DNA of 64,000 nucleotides from Cryptomeria japonica (lineage: Eukaryota; Streptophyta; Pinopsida; Cupressales; Cupressaceae), in contig NC_081415.1 of assembly GCF_030272615.1 (NCBI RefSeq), forward strand, positions 505,623,373 to 505,687,372. The letters run 5' to 3'. The notes under the pieces are model-generated. The model worked only from the letters and a program-made list of their open reading frames with translations. It was not told where the DNA came from and searched no databases. Below are positions 57,309 to 64,000 of the stretch, one piece after another. Position numbers and translations under genes: made by a program. Position 1 is the stretch's first letter. Every line of letters starts with the position of its first letter.

Positions 57309-58385
57309 TTTAGTCGCAAAATAGTAATGATAAGGACTGAAAATAATGATTGGATTCAAGGGATGAGTTGATTTTCCCTCTTTTGTGAGTTGAATTTATG
57401 AAATCAAGGAAAAGCGCTAGAAATGAAGGTAAAAATGTGGAAACATTGAGCTACAGATGTGGGACTGAGACACACACCTGGATCTAAGAAGTATATGCAG
57501 ATTTGGACCTGATCCCCGAAAAGGCTCCAAAAATGTCAAGATCGGAGTGCCCATCGCTCTGGTCCTCCTAACTTTTCACACACTAAAAGGGGTTGATTTA
57601 TCTCTGCAAATAATGCCTATTCTGAAGATCGCAACTTTGTACTTGTTTCCTGCACATAGAAAGAAATGGAAATAGGTTGGGAATGGGGCTTGCCTAAGTC
57701 AAACCCTGGTTTTGGAATTAAGCATGTCATATAGAGATAAAAGATAATTGAATTGTTGTAAATGAAGATTCTCCTTTTGAGGGAGATGCTAAATAATGAC
57801 TGAAAATCAAATGATATACCTTTTTGTGAAGTTTTGTTTCTCTCCACACAAGATTAGGTTTTCATGAAGTCTTTGATAAAAAAGGATGTGAATGTCCACT
57901 TCAATGCTTGAATCTTGACTTTGTTGTTGTTCCAAGGCTTAAAGGAAGATTGATTACTTTCTCAATTGTTTGAATACTTGATCTCATGTGTGTATAATGT
58001 ATGTTTGTTGTTGGATCCCTTTCAAAATGAGAGGAGAAAGCCTCTTTTTATACTTTCCCATTGAAAAACTGATTAATTTTTCGACATGAGCCGACATGGA
58101 GCTAGGAATACTAGTCATTTTTTAAATAGGGAAAAGGGTTTGAAAGGGACCCAAAATAGGGAGGACCAGAGCATGGCACCTTGGTCCTAATTAGGACCAG
58201 AGTGTGGCGCTCTGGTCCTACCCCATTTTGGGGTTAGGACAAGGTTCCTAGCTGATGCAAAAGTAAAAAATGCAGCCATTCTTGAGTGATATGAGCAAAA
58301 TTGGGTCTTAATCAAGCCTATAAATGCTAAGGTAGGGACTTAATGCGGTCAAAATTGTATAAGGGTGCAATTTTAGGATGCTACA
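57309..58385 (-). repeat. LTR-like segment, minus orientation
   Basis: The right end reads GGATGCTACA, and the left end has GCAAAATA next to GGGTGAATCC, recalling the Tat LTR end and primer-site layout. A minus-strand TATAAAAAGAGG box is at about 58041-58052. No target duplication was found and the left border is uncertain. Confidence 0.4.
58162..58219. promoter_or_regulatory. Paired hairpins upstream of a TATA box
   Basis: AGGACCAGAG (58193-58202) and CTCTGGTCCT (58210-58219) form a perfect 10-bp stem with a 7-base loop. AGGACCA (58162-58168) and TGGTCCT (58182-58188) form a second stem. The two share the 16-bp palindrome GGTCCTAATTAGGACC (58183-58198). They lie about 110 bp upstream of the TATA box of the LTR-like segment. 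Confidence 0.75.
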
Positions 58386-59409
58386 ATAATGATGATGGAT
58401 TGAAATCCCAAGCCTTTCTAAGCCTTCCTACAATGAGAAAATCCAAATGTAATTTACAAATCCTTAGGAGGATTTTTTTGAGTCTCAATACCTTCTAAGG
58501 TATAAGTTATCCATTTGGTACATAAAGCCATACCCTATTTGTGAGTATCAATATAAGGAAAGACCACAACACTCGTGAATAATACAATAGGGTTCCTTGA
58601 TGACTCAATAGAACCCTTAACCTTTCTTTGAGTAATCCCAAAGAAAGTATTTAGTTAGTCTCTCTATCTTTCAATAAAAGGCTTTTCAGGGAGCTCAAAG
58701 ACAAGAATAATACATAGTTTAAATTCACAATCCAAAAGTGTAGCTTATTCTCAATGTAAGTCATAATGACATTTCCAAAGAGAAGGATTAGAAAGAAAAG
58801 TTGAATACATTTCCAACCAAATGAATCAAGATAAGAGCATTTGGGAAAGAAGGATTGATAGTAGCATGAAGTTTTTTGCCACTAAATACCATAATTAAAA
58901 GCAAGGAAAATGGTATTTAGACATTGTCAGGTGTAGCTAACATTGTCTTGGTCTTGTAAGTAGGTGATTACATTGATCATAAATAGTGATATAAGCCTAT
59001 CAAGACTCAATCTAACAACACCAAATGTGGGTTTAGTTCTAACCCATTTATGCATTCAGGCCTTTTTTTACCCATCACATAAATAATTTGAGGAATCTAT
59101 GTATGGGTCTCCACTTGTCAAAATTGCCTAAGTATTATTCTTTCTGACCCCCCAGGTTCTTATAATATGTTAGAAATTGAAAATATCCAAGAAATTCTAA
59201 GGCTAGAGTGTTTTCTAGTCAAAGGGTCCCTCACTAGTATCCTTTTTAGAGTTTCCCATCTTGACATACCTCTTCCACGACCTCTCATTTTACCTTGTTG
59301 TTGGTGATATTTTATTCTTTCTCTTACTAGCATACCTTTCATCTAACTTCCAACTCTCTGATTCCTTACACTAAGTTGCCTTTTCAAGTCAAATATTTCA
59401 TTATTCCTT
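58386..59409. other. No gene recognised
   Basis: No supportable ORF. It is the left flank of copy E and has no match at the left of copy A, where the copia-like element is inserted. Confidence 0.4.
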
Positions 59410-62400
59410 TACTTGTGTACCTATTCTTTGGTACTCTTGATCCCTAACTTGATTTTTTTCAATATATTTTATCAGAGTAAGAGATCCAAGGATATCTCTA
59501 AAGTTGTACTTCTAACATTAGTTGTGAGAAATCCTCGATCCTCGATGTTTCCACTATGTTATCTCATTGAGATAATGGTTTCAAACATATCCTTATTTGG
59601 TTACCTTGTAAGAGATATTCTTTGTTGTTTCGATCCCCAACATTTCATAATATTAATTTTTTTGGGCTTGCAATTTTGTACCTATCTTTATTTGCATACC
59701 AAGTTATGGGTGAATTCCTTGGTAATCTTGATCCTTTACTTTCCACAATGTCCTTCATACATTATCCTTTCATGGTCATAGATGTGGAGACACTTTTACC
59801 CATTTTCTATGATCACGAAGTATGCCATATTCCCAATCCCCAACACTTGACAAGTGGTATATGCTATGAGGTATCTTTGACCCCAATCCTAGAAACTCTT
59901 AAATTCCTTCCTTTTAGAATGTTCATCCTTACCTACCTTTCTACATGACCTAGAGCACCATTATTGATACGATTTTGCATCATAATTACTCTAATGGGTT
60001 TTTCCTGTGTAGAAATAGTTATTCATCTTGAGGGCATAGATCCACACAAACTCTAGGGCATCACTTTAATGAATTTCACAAGATTTCAGCTTGGTTTACA
60101 TGCAACATTCAAGATCAGTAGTTCTTCCTTGATTCCCAAAGCAATTGGACACACAAACTAAAGTGCTATATATACTAGTTCATTTTTTAGACCAAAGGTC
60201 GATCATTTCTCCATTTTTACATACAATGCTAAATAAGATCTAGGGTTTCAATCCTTGCATGTCAAGTTGCTATTAGAGTATATCATTTTGTAAGTTATGA
60301 AGAAGTAACTATTGTGTTGTAGATGTTTATAACTAGATGTTTCCTTGGCTAGTTGTAGATTTTTAAGAAGACTTCCAAGTGAAGAAGTGTGATTGGTTCT
60401 TCCCAATTTATAGTCTTATCTCACGACATTTGTTGGTGTGAATGTAATAAAACTTAATATGGAAAAACTTAATGCATTGTGGATTATCATTTGTAATGGT
60501 CTTTTCCTAATTGCACATGTGTAGATTTATGAAGGTTTTGAAAAAGATTATTAAGCATTTGTATTAATATTATGTCTTTTGTTGTTTCTATATAGAATTT
60601 AGTCTAATTTATTGTGACGTTGTAACCTTGTATAAAGCACTAGTCTTGAAAGCGTTTGACCCTACGCACATCTTAACGTGGATAGCATCTTTAACTAGTA
60701 GTGTCTTGAGTGGAAGTAAAGTTATATGCATTCATTTCTTTATGAATGTAGAGCAAAGATACCATCTTGTGCAATTGTGCGTCTCAAGGCATCCATGGCT
60801 GAAAACAATGTGTCATAAGTATTCTGCACCTTACATTCCAGATTTTTGTCAGGCTTTCATTAATTTCTGTATTCACATGGGAGGAAAAGTAGTGAGAAAG
60901 AAGATCGATGGAAGTTTCTGAGTGATCGTATATTTACCAATTGCTTTGGTGGGCATTTATCAAGCCTGGGATTTGTTTAGTGGGTTGGTGCGATGTTTCC
61001 TCTAACGAGAGCGTTGAGAGCGTTGTCATACTTTCACTGACAATACTGGAAGCAATAAACAGTAGTAGACCAAGCAATAAAGGTGATTCACTTATGAATG
61101 GAGGAGGGTTCAATTGTGTAACTTTTGAGTCATATTGATTAATTTATATTTTATAAGTAGTGGTTCATATAGACTCATCTTTCATGAGAATAAATTGATT
61201 ACCTAACATTCATTGTATCTGGGTGGTGCTTGCAAGTTGTGTCTATTCTGGCTTCAAAACGGACCTTTCGTACAGTGTGTTAGTGACAGGTTAGTCAATC
61301 GCAGCCGTTAATTGCAAATCGACGGTGTAAAACGTGTCCGTACTTTTGTTTTGGAGCCAGAATAGATGCGTCTATGCTTGTAGGGATGAAGAATTGAGAT
61401 TTTTTTTGGGGAAGGCCCCTACTTTGACTCAAATAATAGAGTTTCCCCTAAGATCAAGTGTACTTAGCTTGCTATCTCATTTTCTCCTAATTTCTTTTAT
61501 TTTTAATAATTTCGGTAGAGGAAGTTCCCTAAGAAAGTCAGTATAAATACCATAGAAAAGAGTTAAAAAAGAGTTTAACGTACTTGTGTGTTGAAGTCAA
61601 CATATTGTGGGATTTTGTGTAGGGAACTTGGTGCCCACATAAAAAGTTTGGGTGTTGACTACAATGTACTAGTTGTTTATGGTTACTGGATATTGCATCT
61701 TAGAAGCATAAAAAATGATGATATTTAATTCAATTCAAAAAATACTCTTGTTATATCTTAGAATAATATGAAGAGAGTTTAATCATCTACTTGAAGTTAC
61801 CAATAGGTATAACTATTAAGATTGATGATAAGTTATATGAGTGATAATATAACTGTATTTAAATTGCTTGAAAAGATGAAAAGTAAGAGTGGTTGGGAAT
61901 GAAATACTAACAAAAGTTGTCCTTTCTTAAGTCCTTTGACAAAAACAACACTAGAAGTCTATATTAGCCCCCCATTTCTTACTAGTAACCCACTTTACCT
62001 TTTTAAAATTTCTCTAAAAATATAAACCCTAACTATTCCCTTCTTTATGTTGGTTATCAACCTTACAACCCAAGGTTTCAAGTGACACTTTAGCCTAGGT
62101 TGGTGAGAGCATAATTTTGTGTCCCACTAGTGGCCCAACAATGAAAATGAGGATGAAAATCCATTGAAAACGCATAAAATTTCAATGTAAAGAGGATTCA
62201 ATCAAGGCCCCTTAGATTGAGCTTCATTAGTAGCCACATAGTGTTGCATGGTGGGGAGGCTTCAATCTATGTGATTTTGATTGAAGTCCCCCTCAAGTAC
62301 ATATAATGGGGTCAATCACACCTTTATGTCATCTTGTGCAAAAAGCCACTTGAGTTTATTCCAATCTAACCTACTCTTTATCCCTTGCCAACCTTGTTAA

Positions 62401-64000
62401 CTTGTCCTCCCAACCATTGCTTTCAAGTATTTATCTATTCTTCTATTTTCAATTTATTAAAAATATTTTTTATAATTTAAATGTTTTGATTAACTTTTTT
62501 TTATTTGTATTTATCTTGTTCAGAATTTTTTAATGATAAAAATGCATCCTTAATGCATTTTTCTATTTAGTTTTGTGCCCAGTTTGAAACAATGTTGCAA
62601 ATTGCATTTATATAGCTACAAATGCCACACTTTTTTGCATAGTTGAGCTTTTTCACCTAACCCTATGTTCATCTCTTATCCCTTTGCTAATGTACACAGA
62701 ATCCTAAGCTAACTGGCTTCTCTAACTTATTCTAATTATTAATCCAATCATAATCCATAGTCTAGTCTTACTAGACATCAATCCAACCTAATTAAACCAA
62801 GTTGTGCTTGTGAGTATAAGGTCATCCTCATTGCCATGATATTGATCCTTTTAAATGTAGAATCACTATTCAATATTTTAACCAACTAGCCCTTGTTATT
62901 ACTAAAATTTGTACCTCTCCTTTTTTCAATAGTCTTGTCTCTTTATCCTTGTTACATTTCTAATTATTTATCTTGTTGTGGATAATTTCTTATCTATACT
63001 TTATCTAGGCATTTATGTGTCCCCTTTATTGTTCTATATTTGGATTGCTTTCTAGTTATTGCATTTGAAATTCTTTAATGTGTTAATTACTCGATATATT
63101 GCGAGTTTGAAGTAAATAAGTTATTCATTGAAAACATATCAAAATAGACTCAATGTGAATTTAAATCAACTTTTCAGTTTGTGAATGCAATTAGATGAAT
63201 TATTGCTAGTAGATTTTGTTTGACTAAAAATATAATTTAACAATAGTACAGGAAGTTGGCATCATTTTGTTCATCACTTTATGATTATTTTTCTTTTTCC
63301 ATAAGTTTCAAGGACTTTTTATGATAAGATAGTAGCTCACACACTACCGAACTAAAATGTTAGAAATCTATTTAGAATTGTTGAAGTATAATAATATCTT
63401 GCCAAAGGAAAAACATATAATTAAACCCCTAAAGCATAATCTAATGTATTAATGTCATAGCTTAGGGAAATTGGACTCTAGTATGCTTAATTTTGAAATG
63501 CATGGGATTTTGTATTAGACATGAGTAGTTGGTAAAAAATCAAGGGCAAGAAAGCATAATTTTAGAGTTTATATTCAATGGTGTTGCAATAAAATATTTT
63601 GAGCATATAATATTTTTAGAATAAAAAAGGTAATGAATGGGAAAATTAAAATTATAGATCAAGGTTTGATATTGATCTAGTGGAAAATGCTCAGAATCTT
63701 AGTTAAAGTAAGCTTGCAAAACTTGTTATGAATAAGCTTATGAAAGAATTATAATATGTTATTGTTGTATTGGTTTGTATTATTAAAAAAATTTATTGAT
63801 GTGGTTATCTTTGATGACATGAAGGACATGGTTTTATGGTTTATTTGGTTGATTGGTTTTTGATTATTCACTTTAAAGCATAACCTACTTTTATTTTGGT
63901 CATAGTGAAAGGTTTTTGATAAAATTTTGTTACAATATTAAATTAAGCTTCAAGTCTTGTTTGAATAATATTTATTTGAATAATATTTAGTGTCTATATT
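59410..64000 (+). repeat. Long local repeat, copy E, runs off the window
   Basis: Closely matches 25542-26107 joined to 32157-36027. The copia target ATTTT is single here (59972-59976). It carries the MITE at the same place as copy A. It retains a 97-codon frame at 60628-60921 ending KKIDGSF and a stop, and a segment near 63535-63745 that copy A has lost. No known protein family is recognised. Confidence 0.9.
61236..61373. mobile_element. MITE, copy 3 (in copy E)
   Basis: Same terminal repeats as copy 1 with one change (GGCTTC for GGCTCC), at the same position of the long repeat, with flanks GTGCTTGCAAG and ATGCTTGTAGG. It lacks about 25 bp of the body found in copy 1. Its shared location shows that it inserted before the A/E duplication. 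Confidence 0.85.

Overview
This window is nuclear DNA of a land plant with a large, repeat-dominated genome. The evidence is Ty1/copia and Ty3/Gypsy Tat retrotransposons primed by plant-type tRNAs, a retrotransposon-borne plant mobile domain (PMD), a plant L1-type LINE, and deep nesting of elements in AT-rich DNA. A gymnosperm would fit the style of the repeats, but that is inference. I see no host single-copy gene, tRNA, rRNA or CRISPR. Nearly everything recognisable is a transposable element or a repeat.

Layout. (1) 1-16672: a decayed minus-strand Ty3/Gypsy Tat element. It has a 5' LTR at 15186-16672, a primer site, a 2.7-kb leader, gag, protease, a G-patch-like linker, RT, RNase H, a second (Tat-type) RNase H and integrase. 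A PMD plus coiled-coil reading frame runs antisense at 671-2590. The first 420 bases look like a second primer-proximal leader in inverted orientation. (2) 16673-25541: a non-autonomous copia-like element, minus strand, with a coiled-coil/CCHC ORF and a large ORF of unknown function but no pol. The Tat element sits inside its 3' LTR, and a 2.4-kb mini LTR element (17881-20288, TSD CTTCT) sits inside its second ORF. (3) 25542-36040: copy A of a long local repeat. It is interrupted by a young, structurally complete Ty1/copia element (26108-32151) with 318-bp LTRs differing at one base, TSD ATTTT and one uninterrupted 1342-codon gag-pol ORF. (4) 36041-59409: decayed DNA holding repeat copies B, C and D, a LINE RT relic, solo-LTR candidates, a MITE copy, a long inverted repeat and a 1.6-kb GA-rich block. 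(5) 59410-64000: copy E, close to copy A but without the copia element, so it preserves the empty insertion site.

Order of events, from nesting: spread of the long repeat; MITE insertion; A/E duplication; then insertion of the copia-like element and of the young copia element into copy A. The Tat and mini-element insertions followed that of the copia-like element. Premature stops in the old coding regions fit mainly C-to-T change, as expected for methylated DNA. The most unusual material is the Tat element: antisense PMD cassette, G-patch-like linker, and inverted arrays of a self-complementary AGCGCT motif near both ends.
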